Below, one piece after another: positions 1 to 9,312 of a stretch of 64,000 nucleotides of DNA. Each line of letters begins with the position of its first letter. Position 1 is the first letter of the stretch. A model generated the notes under the pieces. That model was not told the DNA's origin. It saw nothing but the letters and a program-made list of their open reading frames with translations, and did not search any database. Location of the stretch: contig NZ_JAANOG010000006.1 of the NCBI RefSeq assembly GCF_019923745.1, forward strand, positions 128,716 through 192,715. Reading direction: 5' to 3'. The position numbers and the translations under genes were made by a program. Source of the DNA: Aquirufa aurantiipilula (lineage in GTDB: Bacteria; Bacteroidota; Bacteroidia; Cytophagales; Spirosomataceae).

Positions 1-626
1 GATTCCAAGGCATCTCGGAATGGTCCATAAAATGCCGAAGCATATTTAGCCGTATAGGCCATGATGCCCACTTGAGAAAAGCCCGCCTCATCCAAAGCTT
101 GACGCAAATATCCTACTCGACCATCCATCATGTCCGATGGTCCGATCAATTTGCTTCCTGCCTGTGCCTGAGCAATGGCCATTTTGGCCAATACTGGCAA
201 GGTTTCATCATTTAAAATCTGACCATCTTTGACGATTCCATCATGCCCATCCGAACTATATGGATCCATCGCCACATCCGTCAATAAGCTGATTTCAGGG
301 AATCGTTTACTGATTTCATAAATGGATTCCGTGTAAATATTGCCTTTTCTATAACTCTCAGTAGCCATAGAATCCTTTTTAGATTCAGGAATTTGAGGAA
401 ACAAAGCAAAGGACTGAATACCCAGTTTGACACAGGATTCAATTTCTGCCAACAATAAATCTAAGGTAAACCGATAAATTCCCGGCATGGAAGAAATCTC
501 CGTTTGGGTATTTTGCCCCTCCATCACAAAAAGCGGAAACATCATATCTTTAACAGATAATCGATTTTCTTCCACCATGGAACGGATTACGGCACTTTGA
601 CGATTTCTACGAGGTCTTTGCAACAT
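1..626 (-). CDS. hemB: Porphobilinogen synthase (HemB), 3' end outside window
   Basis: This is the N-terminal ~208 residues of delta-aminolevulinic acid dehydratase, which condenses two 5-aminolevulinate molecules to porphobilinogen in cytoplasmic heme synthesis. The translation starts MLQRPRRNRQSAVIR and carries the family blocks FPLFVMEGQN, TDVAMDPYSSDGHDG and LIGPSDMMDGRVGYLRQAL; in the family the last block precedes the Schiff-base lysine region. The gene runs off the left edge, so the catalytic lysines are not visible. The ATG at 626 matches the family N-terminus. It lies 38 bp downstream of the XRE gene on the same strand, and a TAACTTTG box (646-653) in the gap could be its own promoter. 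Confidence 0.95.
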   Translation of the reverse strand, partial: MLQRPRRNRQSAVIRSMVEENRLSVKDMMFPLFVMEGQNTQTEISSMPGIYRFTLDLLLAEIESCVKLGIQSFALFPQIPESKKDSMATESYRKGNIYTESIYEISKRFPEISLLTDVAMDPYSSDGHDGIVKDGQILNDETLPVLAKMAIAQAQAGSKLIGPSDMMDGRVGYLRQALDEAGFSQVGIMAYTAKYASAFYGPFRDALE

Positions 627-645
627 GATTGATCCAAATTATTTG

Positions 646-653
646 CAAAGTTA
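646..653 (-). promoter_or_regulatory. Candidate -7 promoter box upstream of hemB
   Basis: On the minus strand this reads TAACTTTG, matching the Bacteroidota -7 consensus TAnnTTTG. It lies 20 bp upstream of the hemB ATG, giving a very short leader. No TTG -33 element is visible at the expected 19-21 bp, so the call rests on the -7 box and position alone. Confidence 0.35.
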
Positions 654-664
654 CAGAATAAAAA

Positions 665-1015
665 TTAACCCCGTTGCTCCAATTTAGCACTCAGCTCGGC
701 TATTTTCTTTTGTAAATCCAGAATTAGTCGCAAGGATTCATCAAATTCCTTACGCATCACAAAACTATAGCCCTCACTTGGATTTACATCATTTGTATTA
801 CCAATGGTCAATGCGGGCTTTTCCATTAGGATTTCTCCTAAATCAAATTCCAAAACCTCCGCAATTTGTTTCATTCGAGATAGATTGGGATCTGTTTGAC
901 CCCGCTCAATTTTAGAATAAGAAGATGTCGAAATATTTAATTTCATCGCCACGTAATCTTGGCTATATCCTTTATCAGATCTAATTTTTCGAATGCTTTT
1001 TGCGAAGTCTTTCAT
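665..1015 (-). CDS. XRE-family helix-turn-helix regulator
   Basis: A 116-residue DNA-binding protein. Residues ~5-60 form an HTH_3 (Cro/CI-like) domain, with the recognition region around YVAMKLNISTSSYSKIERGQ and the usual continuation PNLSRMKQIAEVLEF. The C-terminal ~40 residues are charged and helical and could dimerise. The role is sequence-specific transcription control, with the target unknown. The gene stands between hemB and the M61 gene. Its upstream region has repeated ATGACA motifs (1061-1115) that could be its own operators. The regulator-type call is confident; the regulon is not known. Confidence 0.85.
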   Translation of the reverse strand: MKDFAKSIRKIRSDKGYSQDYVAMKLNISTSSYSKIERGQTDPNLSRMKQIAEVLEFDLGEILMEKPALTIGNTNDVNPSEGYSFVMRKEFDESLRLILDLQKKIAELSAKLEQRG

Positions 1016-1056
1016 CGCAGTAAAATTCCAAAAGAATTAGAGGATTACTGTGTGCG

Positions 1057-1115
1057 TAAAATGACATAAAATAAACTTTTATGACATTTACAATCGTTTG
1101 ACGACAAATTTTGTC
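1057..1115. promoter_or_regulatory. Repeated ATGACA motifs upstream of the XRE gene, possible operator
   Basis: Two direct copies of ATGACAT (1061-1067 and 1081-1087) sit exactly 20 bp apart, about two helical turns, in matching AT-rich flanks. A third, inverted copy (TGTCAT, 1113-1118) overlaps an odd palindrome GACAAATTTTGTC (1103-1115). All lie just upstream of the XRE start at 1015, where autoregulation would act. The function is inferred from position and symmetry. Confidence 0.4.
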
Positions 1116-1124
1116 ATTTATCAG

Positions 1125-2576
1125 TTACTTGATAAGCCCTTGAAGCCAGTGTTGACAATCTAAGTTAAAATCTTCACTCAATTGATTCAATAATAATCCC
1201 TGATCGGAAGACTCCAATTTCAAACCTACAAAATCCAACAACTCGTTCAATGGGCCTTCCAATGGATCATTTCCCTCTACCCACAGATGCCAAAAATTAG
1301 TCAAACTAGCTTCATACACTTCTTCCACGACTTGGTATACATCCGCTAAAGCATAACCTTGCTGTTTGATACCAAACCTGTCATTCATGAGAACCATGAC
1401 ATCCCGTATCGATTTACGATGCTCAAATTTCTTACGTATCATCAAATCCATTGCCAAAGCAACAATTGCTCCTTTGTAATAAATAGAAACTCGTTTGCCC
1501 GGAATAGCTTTTCCATAGCCGTCCAACCACAAATCAATAGAACTCTCAATCAGCGATTGCTTGGATGCTCCATCCCGCTCAAAATGCAATTTGAGATTCC
1601 CCAAAAGTGATGCTAAATATTCTTCCTTTTGATATACCCCAGAAGCCACTAAAAACCAATCTCCTAAATAAGTGGTCACTCCCTCCACAAACCAGGCCGT
1701 AGGAAAATAAACTTCTTCCGCATATTGATAGGGCCATAATTCCTTAGGTCGAATGGTCGCGATATTCCACACGTGAAACAATTCATGTGAAGCTAAACCA
1801 ATTAAATCATCATATAAATCCCGATCTGGTGGGCCCAAAACCATCATAGTAGAACTTCGATGTTCCACGCCATGGTAAAAAGCCTCCTCCTTTATCCAAT
1901 GCTGAAACCGATATTCACTAACAGGAAAATGTTTCATCCATTCCAACTGGAAAGCCGATATTTTCCGATAGGCTTCCAATAATTTCACTTGAAAAACAGG
2001 TGATGGGCCGATACCCTCTGCCCAAAAATGAACATCTCCCAATTCCCAATGATGTTGAAAAATTTCCTCATTTGCCATGAAAGTGGAATCCACCAATTCA
2101 CGATAAGTAGCAGCTGACCAAAGTCCCGATTTCTTCTCTTTCAAGGAAGTAGATACCTTCCAGTCTTTCGGAATATCAACCTTGACTTCACATGGAATCT
2201 CTTCTTGGCCTGATACAAACATCAAACAGGTAATGAAATTCACATATAACATTTCCTGATTCGAAACGCATCCGCCAGCATCCGCTTGTTGGGCATAATA
2301 GGCGTATCGCACTTCTACATTTTGACCTTCTTTTCCTTGAAATTCCCAAGCAGAAGTGCCCTTTTTATTGAGCTTGATTTCATCTCCTGTTTCATCAAAA
2401 GCTCTTACCTGTGGTATGTTCTTGGAAAAATGCTGAGCCTGATACCTACCTGGTCGCCAAATAGGCAGTTGCAACTTGATATTACCCGAATTAACTACTT
2501 GAAATCGAAAAACGATGTTCAAAAAATGCTCCTCCGTTTCTGAAGGAGTTAATTGATAAAATGCTACTTGCTTCAT
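1125..2576 (-). CDS. M61-family zinc metallopeptidase
   Basis: A 483-residue protein of the M61 (glycyl aminopeptidase) family. The gluzincin signature is intact: HELFH at residues 264-268 gives two zinc histidines and the catalytic glutamate, and FVEGVTTYLG supplies the third ligand, E298. An N-terminal beta-rich domain with the family block IWRPGRYQAQ comes first. It is shorter than many M61 proteins and shows no obvious C-terminal PDZ domain or signal peptide, so it is probably cytoplasmic. I chose the ATG at 2576 because it overlaps the recO stop as ATGA, which suggests translational coupling; an upstream in-frame ATG at 2606 would add ten residues. It is the last gene of a four-gene minus-strand run. 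Confidence 0.88.
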   Translation of the reverse strand: MKQVAFYQLTPSETEEHFLNIVFRFQVVNSGNIKLQLPIWRPGRYQAQHFSKNIPQVRAFDETGDEIKLNKKGTSAWEFQGKEGQNVEVRYAYYAQQADAGGCVSNQEMLYVNFITCLMFVSGQEEIPCEVKVDIPKDWKVSTSLKEKKSGLWSAATYRELVDSTFMANEEIFQHHWELGDVHFWAEGIGPSPVFQVKLLEAYRKISAFQLEWMKHFPVSEYRFQHWIKEEAFYHGVEHRSSTMMVLGPPDRDLYDDLIGLASHELFHVWNIATIRPKELWPYQYAEEVYFPTAWFVEGVTTYLGDWFLVASGVYQKEEYLASLLGNLKLHFERDGASKQSLIESSIDLWLDGYGKAIPGKRVSIYYKGAIVALAMDLMIRKKFEHRKSIRDVMVLMNDRFGIKQQGYALADVYQVVEEVYEASLTNFWHLWVEGNDPLEGPLNELLDFVGLKLESSDQGLLLNQLSEDFNLDCQHWLQGLIK

Positions 2577-3262
2577 GATGCCATCACTTCTTGTAAAACC
2601 TGCCATGAACGAATCTCACCAATGGACTCCATATGCATTTGATAATATTGCAACATAATCGCCACCAATTCCTTGCGCTGTAATTTAGTCATGGAAACCG
2701 TTTTCCCATAGCCAGTCCCAATTAATTCTCCTAAAATAGGTGATAGGCTAGCGGTTTTTTCCACTCCAATCCAAGGGCTCATTTGACTAAAAAACTCGAC
2801 CGAACTGCTTGACCCAAATCCCAAATAGGCACTTAATTCCCATAAAAATTGTATGTGAAAATTTTCCACATGGGCTTCCGCCTTATCCAAAAATTGGAAG
2901 GATTCCTCCAAAAAATCAAATAATGGAATGTTCTCTTCCTCTTCTTTCAAAACCTTTCCCAATACCTCACTTAAGAACAGTGCGATACTGGACTTAATGA
3001 TATCAAAAGGTATTTGCTGATATGGATAATAACATTTGGCCTCAGAAATACGATGCAAGCCTTTGCCTGGTTTATGGTAAACTTCCAAATCCAATAATGT
3101 CAAGGGCTGAAAAAGTGCCATTTTATGCTTGGCCTTAGCGGAACGAACGCCATTTTCAATGTAGGAAGCTATACCAAACTCTGCTGTGTATATGGTAATC
3201 AGGAGGGAAGTCTCACGATACCGCATGTTGTTAATGACCAAACCCCTCGTTTTCCGCTGCAT
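2573..3262 (-). CDS. recO: DNA repair protein RecO
   Basis: A 229-residue RecO, which loads RecA onto SSB-coated single-stranded DNA with RecR in RecF-pathway gap repair. The N-terminal OB fold is recognisable (TRGLVINNMRYRETSLLITI, then GVRSAKAK), followed by the helical RecO C-terminal domain. The cysteine zinc finger found in some RecO proteins is absent. It starts 3 bp after the acyltransferase stop and its TGA overlaps the ATG of the M61 gene, so it sits inside an operon rather than with other repair genes. Confidence 0.93.
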   Translation of the reverse strand: MQRKTRGLVINNMRYRETSLLITIYTAEFGIASYIENGVRSAKAKHKMALFQPLTLLDLEVYHKPGKGLHRISEAKCYYPYQQIPFDIIKSSIALFLSEVLGKVLKEEEENIPLFDFLEESFQFLDKAEAHVENFHIQFLWELSAYLGFGSSSSVEFFSQMSPWIGVEKTASLSPILGELIGTGYGKTVSMTKLQRKELVAIMLQYYQMHMESIGEIRSWQVLQEVMAS

Positions 3263-3265
3263 CGA

Positions 3266-4057
3266 CTAATCAATCTTGTTTTCTTCTTCTAAAGTTAAGC
3301 CTACTTCGAATGCAATTTTGTCTAAAATAGCCTCCACCGTATCTTGTTCTTGAAACTGAATAGGTTGACGAAACTCAACTTCTAATTGAGTATTTCGCAT
3401 TTTTAATAGAAGCCCTTTTTTGTCAAAAGCCCTTCTAAATCCATTAATTCTCACAGGAACTACAATGGGATTGGTACTTTTAATTAAATGGGCTGTTCCT
3501 TTGCGAAGAGGGGCAAATGCCCTCGTGGTTCCTTGTGGGAAACTAATCACCCAGCCAAAGCCCAATCCCTTCTTGATTTTTTCTACCGCCTCTAAATCCA
3601 CTTCTCGCTTTACATTTTCCCCTTTGGCTCGCCAAGATCTGTTCACCAAAATGGCGCCGGCTTGGGCAAAAACTTTAGGCAAAATTCCATCATCCTTCAT
3701 TGTTTCAGCTGCTGCTACATAAAAAAGATTGGAACGCGGTGCCAGCAAATAAATGGGATAATTAACCGAATTTCTAAATCCCCATTTGACCGAAAAAAAG
3801 ATATGATACAAACAAATCACATCCATAAAATAGGTCTGGTGATTGGATAAAAATAAAACCCCTCGCTCGGGCAATTCATCCAAATGCTCAGTCCCTTTGA
3901 TTTTGGTTTTGTTGTACATGACCAATCGACTGTAAGTCAAAAAACCCAGAACCACCATAATGATACGCTTAAACACAATGGGATTACCGAATGGATCTCT
4001 TTCTCCAAGACCCAGCGTATCCATAAATTGAAATAAGCGCGTTAATTTTGATGCCAT
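3266..4057 (-). CDS. PlsC-like lysophospholipid acyltransferase
   Basis: A 263-residue membrane-associated acyltransferase of the PlsC/LPLAT family, which transfers an acyl group to a lysophospholipid or related acceptor at the inner membrane. A hydrophobic segment lies at ~33-48. Block I is NHQTYFMD, where H73 and D79 are five residues apart instead of the canonical four (HX4D). The third block reads FPQGTTR rather than FPEGTR. Both differences may be normal for this subfamily. It begins one base after the upstream gene's stop and is followed by recO after 3 bp, so it is co-transcribed. The acceptor is not predictable. Confidence 0.85.
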   Translation of the reverse strand: MASKLTRLFQFMDTLGLGERDPFGNPIVFKRIIMVVLGFLTYSRLVMYNKTKIKGTEHLDELPERGVLFLSNHQTYFMDVICLYHIFFSVKWGFRNSVNYPIYLLAPRSNLFYVAAAETMKDDGILPKVFAQAGAILVNRSWRAKGENVKREVDLEAVEKIKKGLGFGWVISFPQGTTRAFAPLRKGTAHLIKSTNPIVVPVRINGFRRAFDKKGLLLKMRNTQLEVEFRQPIQFQEQDTVEAILDKIAFEVGLTLEEENKID

Positions 4058-4058
4058 A

Positions 4059-7000
4059 TTAAAATCCTCCTGACTTCGTTTTCGGTTTTGCCGCTGGGGC
4101 TGCTTTAGGTGCCGCTTTTGATTTAGGTGCTTGTTTTTTAACCGGAGGTTCTTGCCTGTACAAGGTTAAAAACTTCTTAACAAATACTGCCTTCTCATCA
4201 CTAGCCGCTTCTACCACGCGAACTTCACCCTCTTTTTTATCTTTCTTTTCATTTTTAACAGCCTCTCTAACGGCAGCTAAAAATTGATTATCCGAGGAAT
4301 AAACCCCTAACTCTCCGTTAAAATACGCAAAATAATACCAAAGATCTTCGGATAATTCCCAATAACCATAAAACTCTTCTTTACTTGGTTTCTTGATTAC
4401 CTCCATGTAGCCTTTCAGCGTACTATTCACATCCACAGGCCCGACATTCACTAATGGGATTCCTCCCAAAGAGTAAAAAGCACTCAAATTAGGGGACCAA
4501 GCCCATTTCACCGCTGAAAAATTGATGGACTTCGTGAACTCCAAAGAAACCTTATCCAACGCCAAATGGTTTTGATCCATTTTAGATTTTATGGATTCTG
4601 GTATCACTTTACCCAAAACCTGTTCCGCTCTCTTTAAATAATCATCCCGCATTTCTGGTTCATCTGCCGAAGCCGTACTCAATCCCTCTTCCAAATTGTG
4701 CTTCACTATGCGATCTCCCATGATTTTTAGTATCGTAGGGGCAAAAGGAAACTGTAAACTGGTCCAGGTTTCTAAACGAGGAATCAATGTGTCTGTTGAC
4801 ATAGATATTTTACCAAAGGACGTTAGCAGCTTATTACCTGTAAACAATTGGACTGCCCCTTCTGCTTCCAATCGTCGCTCTTTTACAAATAGCTTCATGT
4901 CACTTTGCTTGCCCTTCACTTGATAAAATTCTTTCTCTTCCAAAACCTCTCCTTCGGCACTATACAAAACCGGATCTAGGTCGTCCGATTGTGGCCCCAA
5001 AAACGTAGGGTACAATTTATTATCCGCATTAATAAATATTCCCGCCGTAACAGGTCTGCCTGCCTCATCCCGTAAACTTGGATTCAACTTTAAATTAGGG
5101 GATTCTCCTCCTTGATTTTCAAATGGAATCCATGCCGCCTTAAAGTTTGAAAGGCCAATAACAGGACGAATAAATCCTTTAAAATTCAAAAATTCCTGAT
5201 TGGATTTAAAGAAAATTTCTCCTTTAAATTGTTGATGTGCTGATAGGGCCAATGGTACCTTTTCGCTTAAAACAGCTTCTGCTTGTATGAATTTTTCCGC
5301 TGCTTTTTTGGCTGTAGCCGGCTCCTCTACAAAGCTAAAATTCCGCATTTTTATCTTGGTACTATCTCCCGATGCACGAGGTAATAAGTAAGTCGCCTCT
5401 CCTTTCCATCCATCGGCATTTGCTTCGCTAACTTGCAAATCACTCAAAACATGTCGCTTATTATCTGGGTCCAATAAAGCCCTCGCCCCTACAAATGGCT
5501 TAAACTGACCATCCTTCTGAATGGCCAATAATCCTTTAGCTGGGAAAACATAGGCCGGTCCAATACCCACTTGTTTAACCCCTCCCAATTGTAATAACTG
5601 AGCTTTCAAATCATAATCTGCCGTACTAGCTCGAATAAGCCCCTTGTCAGAAAAGGCGATTTTCTTTTGTAAAGTAGTAGAATCCTGACTGAACATGGTG
5701 GAATCTGCTGACCACTGACTTAGCTCAAAGCCAGATTTTCCTGAGAGCTTAAAACGCTGAGCAGCCAAGTCCCAAGTTGCTTCAGAAATAGTACTTTGAT
5801 AACCAATGAACGGAAATAACAAGGTACTATTCTCATCTGATAATGCCTTGGATTTCTTAGCACGCATGATCACTTTTTGTGAGCCCATAACTGCCTCCAC
5901 CGAAATGGATTGCGCATATACAGACGGTTTAAATAAATTCATTTGACGACCAATCTTCACATCACTTAAATCACTTTGCCATGCATTGGAGCTAAACACA
6001 AAATTCTGAGAACTAAATACCCCATCACCATAGAAAACTTGACCCTGTCCAAATACCTTTTTTTGATGAAAACCTAAATTACCCGCCAATTGAATCTGGT
6101 TATTAAACAAGCTAATTCTATTTTTCTGAGGATAAATCCACAAGCTATCCACGGCGGGATACCAATGTAAATGATGTGCTCCAAAACTGGCTGTTGGAAA
6201 AACATTTTTACCCTGATACATACTGACTAATTTTCCTTCAATCCCTTTAGCTACTAATGAATCGGGATAAAAAGTGGTGATTTTGGTGTTGGAACTTAAA
6301 CCCCAAATACCCAAATTACCCGATGCATGCAGCCCTTCCCGGTCCATAATTAATGCCTCTTGTAAGGTAAACTTGGCTTGACTTTTGTAAATATCTAAAG
6401 GGCTTTTGACAGTATACTTAAATCCAAAAGATTGATCAGGCATCAATTCTAATTTGGTTTTTAACACAGGTAATAATCCATCGGAAAAAAAACTTCCATC
6501 GAAGGTGATGTCTTTCAACAATAGGCTATCCAATTCAATTCGTGGTACCTTGAAGTAATACTTTTTCCCATACAAACCTTGAGCCCGCCAAGATTCATCA
6601 AAATAGGTTGTCACTCCTTTAGGTATAATTAACTTGGGATATGCCGCTACACCTAATCGACCCGATTTATTATTCGGTGGACTTAATTGCAACATACCCG
6701 ACTCATACTTAAAATGACCGCCTAACTCTCTTGTTCCTAATGAACCATCCTTTAAACGAGGTAAAAAAGTAATGGAATCAATTTTTGGAAAATTGACCGT
6801 AAAATCAGCAAAATTGAACTGGAAGTTTGGGCCTCTAAATTGATAATTCCCCACTTTAATCTCTCCCTGAAAATCAAAGTCGCGCCCTTTGGTAAAGACG
6901 ATTTGTTTATTTTGTGGTACAAAATTAGCCTTCAAAGAATCTGAAACCCGTATTTCATCGATTCCCCGAACTATCAACCTTTGTCTAGAAAGCTCAAGGC

Positions 7001-8720
7001 TTATATTGGCCGAATCTTTCTCAATCATGTCAGCAAAAGAAGCCACATAAAATCGATCAAAATCCTTTTTTTCAAATTGGACCAGCGCATAATGACGACC
7101 CATGTTAGTAAAAGAAATCTGATCCGTATCATCCCGATACAAGATATAACCCGCATCTCGGTACATCATAAACCCTGATTTCAATGAGGCATAATCACGT
7201 TTATATTTGATTGCAATATCCCGAAGATAAACCTGGGGACTTTTCGTCTCTATGATTTGATTATATAGAATTCGCAAAGGGTTATAATTTAAAATACCCT
7301 GTAAGGCAGTCAATCGGCTTTCTTCAAAATAATCAAAGGATTCTACCCAAGCTGGAACTTGATTTTTTCCAGATAATCGGAAAAAATCTACCTTTTTTGT
7401 TTCTGGATTTAAAATAGCTAAATCCGCAGAAATCCGCACTTGATGGTATGTATCTTCAAATAGAAGGCGCTCCATTGGGCCTACATCAATTTTCCGAATA
7501 TGCAATAGTTCTTGAAGTGGGTACCAATTTGCCCGAATGCTCGGATGCTGTAAAGTATCCCTACTACCAATATAGGCCGCAAATTGACCTTCAGGAATAC
7601 TTACATTTCCTTCGGCACTGAGCCACATTAATTTCGTTTTTATCTGTCCAACTACCTGTTTGTTAGAGAGCACTTGAAAATAAGCCGATTGGCTCGTAGA
7701 AGAAATCAAGCCTCGCTTATTTCCCAAAATCCATAAACGTCCATTAGCTCTCCACGACTTCTCTTGAATGGGGGAAGCCATGACATCAATGGAACGAAAT
7801 TCAAATGGGAAAATGCTAGAATTTGATTTTCTTTTCAAACTGAGTTTTCCTTTCCCCGCCAAATTCTTTTCCAATTGAATCCAATCGCCATCTAGGCCAA
7901 CTATTTGCCCCCTTTTAGGCAGGATTTCAAATGATTTAATTTTCCATTTAGCATCAAGATAACCCAGTAATTCTCCAGAAATTTCCGCATCTGTTCCTTT
8001 TCCAATTTTATTTACTACGGACCATTCAAAGGTTTTTGGCGAGAAATAAAGGCTATCTCTGCCTGTTTTATAGTTGAGTTCTGGAAACTTCCACAAAAGC
8101 ACTGGTCCACCTGTTTTTGTCTCAACAAGCCAATTTTTATCCGAAGCATTAGGTGCTTCAACCTCTGATGAACCCGGGGTATCCCAGCCATCGTTGTCAA
8201 GAGATTTCTGACCCAAAGAATCTGCTTGTAAGACACCACTAGGCCAAGTAACAAGCAATCTTCCTTTTACACGAATGGACATAGAAGCCAAACCTGGTAT
8301 CTGCTGGTTATATTGCCAATTTTCCACCGTTTCTGCCAAGCTTAAAGCCGTGCGAAAATCCTTCTTTTCAACTAATTTCTCCCAAACTTGGATAAGGCTT
8401 TTTAATGCTTCCGCATCATCACTAAACTGAACCGTACAGCGTATGAATAAGTAGGCTAATTGAGGAGATTTAAAGCCCATGGAGGGCATGGTTTTTACCA
8501 GTTTTTCAAACTGATTTTGTTCTGAAGCATTTAAATTAGAATAAGGCCATTTTGTCATCCACAATTCGGCAACAGCTGGCGCTTCTTTATTTCTACTCAA
8601 CAGCATCCAGTTTTTAACCTCAGTAGAAAAATCTCCTTTGGAATTGGAAAATTTTTGTGCCTGAGTGGATAAACTCACCCCCAACCAAACAAAAACAAAG
8701 AAAAGTAGGGTTCGAAACAT
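4059..8720 (-). CDS. Very large exported protein of unknown function (1,553 aa)
   Basis: I do not recognise this family. The first ~21 residues form a signal peptide (hydrophobic FFVFVWLGVSLS, then TQAQ), so the protein is exported. The body looks beta-rich, with no transmembrane helices or evident catalytic motif. The last ~30 residues are a lysine/alanine/proline tail (KKQAPKSKAAPKAAPAAKPK). The size suggests a periplasmic or outer-membrane scaffold, perhaps like AsmA/TamB, but no such signature is visible. It heads a tight operon with the acyltransferase, recO and M61 genes and is transcribed divergently from kdsC. The uninterrupted frame over 4.6 kb leaves no doubt that it is real. Confidence 0.8.
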   Translation of the reverse strand: MFRTLLFFVFVWLGVSLSTQAQKFSNSKGDFSTEVKNWMLLSRNKEAPAVAELWMTKWPYSNLNASEQNQFEKLVKTMPSMGFKSPQLAYLFIRCTVQFSDDAEALKSLIQVWEKLVEKKDFRTALSLAETVENWQYNQQIPGLASMSIRVKGRLLVTWPSGVLQADSLGQKSLDNDGWDTPGSSEVEAPNASDKNWLVETKTGGPVLLWKFPELNYKTGRDSLYFSPKTFEWSVVNKIGKGTDAEISGELLGYLDAKWKIKSFEILPKRGQIVGLDGDWIQLEKNLAGKGKLSLKRKSNSSIFPFEFRSIDVMASPIQEKSWRANGRLWILGNKRGLISSTSQSAYFQVLSNKQVVGQIKTKLMWLSAEGNVSIPEGQFAAYIGSRDTLQHPSIRANWYPLQELLHIRKIDVGPMERLLFEDTYHQVRISADLAILNPETKKVDFFRLSGKNQVPAWVESFDYFEESRLTALQGILNYNPLRILYNQIIETKSPQVYLRDIAIKYKRDYASLKSGFMMYRDAGYILYRDDTDQISFTNMGRHYALVQFEKKDFDRFYVASFADMIEKDSANISLELSRQRLIVRGIDEIRVSDSLKANFVPQNKQIVFTKGRDFDFQGEIKVGNYQFRGPNFQFNFADFTVNFPKIDSITFLPRLKDGSLGTRELGGHFKYESGMLQLSPPNNKSGRLGVAAYPKLIIPKGVTTYFDESWRAQGLYGKKYYFKVPRIELDSLLLKDITFDGSFFSDGLLPVLKTKLELMPDQSFGFKYTVKSPLDIYKSQAKFTLQEALIMDREGLHASGNLGIWGLSSNTKITTFYPDSLVAKGIEGKLVSMYQGKNVFPTASFGAHHLHWYPAVDSLWIYPQKNRISLFNNQIQLAGNLGFHQKKVFGQGQVFYGDGVFSSQNFVFSSNAWQSDLSDVKIGRQMNLFKPSVYAQSISVEAVMGSQKVIMRAKKSKALSDENSTLLFPFIGYQSTISEATWDLAAQRFKLSGKSGFELSQWSADSTMFSQDSTTLQKKIAFSDKGLIRASTADYDLKAQLLQLGGVKQVGIGPAYVFPAKGLLAIQKDGQFKPFVGARALLDPDNKRHVLSDLQVSEANADGWKGEATYLLPRASGDSTKIKMRNFSFVEEPATAKKAAEKFIQAEAVLSEKVPLALSAHQQFKGEIFFKSNQEFLNFKGFIRPVIGLSNFKAAWIPFENQGGESPNLKLNPSLRDEAGRPVTAGIFINADNKLYPTFLGPQSDDLDPVLYSAEGEVLEEKEFYQVKGKQSDMKLFVKERRLEAEGAVQLFTGNKLLTSFGKISMSTDTLIPRLETWTSLQFPFAPTILKIMGDRIVKHNLEEGLSTASADEPEMRDDYLKRAEQVLGKVIPESIKSKMDQNHLALDKVSLEFTKSINFSAVKWAWSPNLSAFYSLGGIPLVNVGPVDVNSTLKGYMEVIKKPSKEEFYGYWELSEDLWYYFAYFNGELGVYSSDNQFLAAVREAVKNEKKDKKEGEVRVVEAASDEKAVFVKKFLTLYRQEPPVKKQAPKSKAAPKAAPAAKPKTKSGGF

Positions 8721-8793
8721 ATTCAGCTAAACCTAGGGATAAGCAAGTAAAAATAAGCAAAATTTTAAGATATTTGCGGGAAATAAGCCCATT

Positions 8794-9306
8794 ATGCAAA
8801 ACGTCCTTTCCCTGTTTAATCGTATAAAAGCCTTTGTTTTTGATGTAGATGGAGTCATGACAGATGGCCAAGTACACGTACTTGAAACAGGTGAACACTT
8901 TAGAAGTTTTTACATCCGTGATGGATATGCCATTGATAAAGCCAGACACGCTGATTATCAAATGTGCGTCATAACAGGTGGTAGCCATCCTGGTGTTCAA
9001 AAAAGATTAGAAAATCTAAAGTTTCAACACATTTATAGCAGCTTAGGTAGTTCCAATAAAACGGCAACTTTTGAGAAATGGTTACAAGAAGTTGGCCTTG
9101 CTGAAGATGAAGTATTGTATATGGGAGACGATGTCCCTGATTTGGAAATTCTTTCCAGGCCTCATATTTTGAGTACTTGTCCATATGACGCAATTCCAGA
9201 AATTCACCAAGTAGTAAAATATGTTTCCCCGTTTAAAGGTGGACAAGGTGCCGTTCGAGATGTCATCGAAAAAGTGATGAAACTACAAGGAAAATGGCCT
9301 AATTAA
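8794..9306 (+). CDS. kdsC: KDO-8-phosphate phosphatase (KdsC-like HAD hydrolase)
   Basis: A 170-residue HAD subfamily IIIA phosphatase of the YrbI/KdsC type, which dephosphorylates 3-deoxy-D-manno-octulosonate 8-phosphate in cytoplasmic lipopolysaccharide core synthesis. HAD motif I is FDVDGVMTDG with both aspartates, motif II is VITGG, and motif IV is YMGDDVPDLEIL. The length fits the short, capless tetrameric KdsC family. It is transcribed away from the giant exported protein and is followed 6 bp later by the carbonic anhydrase gene. A related sugar-acid phosphatase cannot be excluded. Confidence 0.9.
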   Translation: MQNVLSLFNRIKAFVFDVDGVMTDGQVHVLETGEHFRSFYIRDGYAIDKARHADYQMCVITGGSHPGVQKRLENLKFQHIYSSLGSSNKTATFEKWLQEVGLAEDEVLYMGDDVPDLEILSRPHILSTCPYDAIPEIHQVVKYVSPFKGGQGAVRDVIEKVMKLQGKWPN

Positions 9307-9312
9307 TATCTT

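Noticed and set aside
1765-1780. Possible third parS site (TTCCACACGTGAAACA) inside the M61 gene
   Set aside because: Only 12 of 16 positions match and the left half-site is lost, so it is probably a chance match.
8620-9000. 126-residue minus-strand frame spanning the kdsC 5' region
   Set aside because: It overlaps two well-supported genes in other frames and shows no family features.
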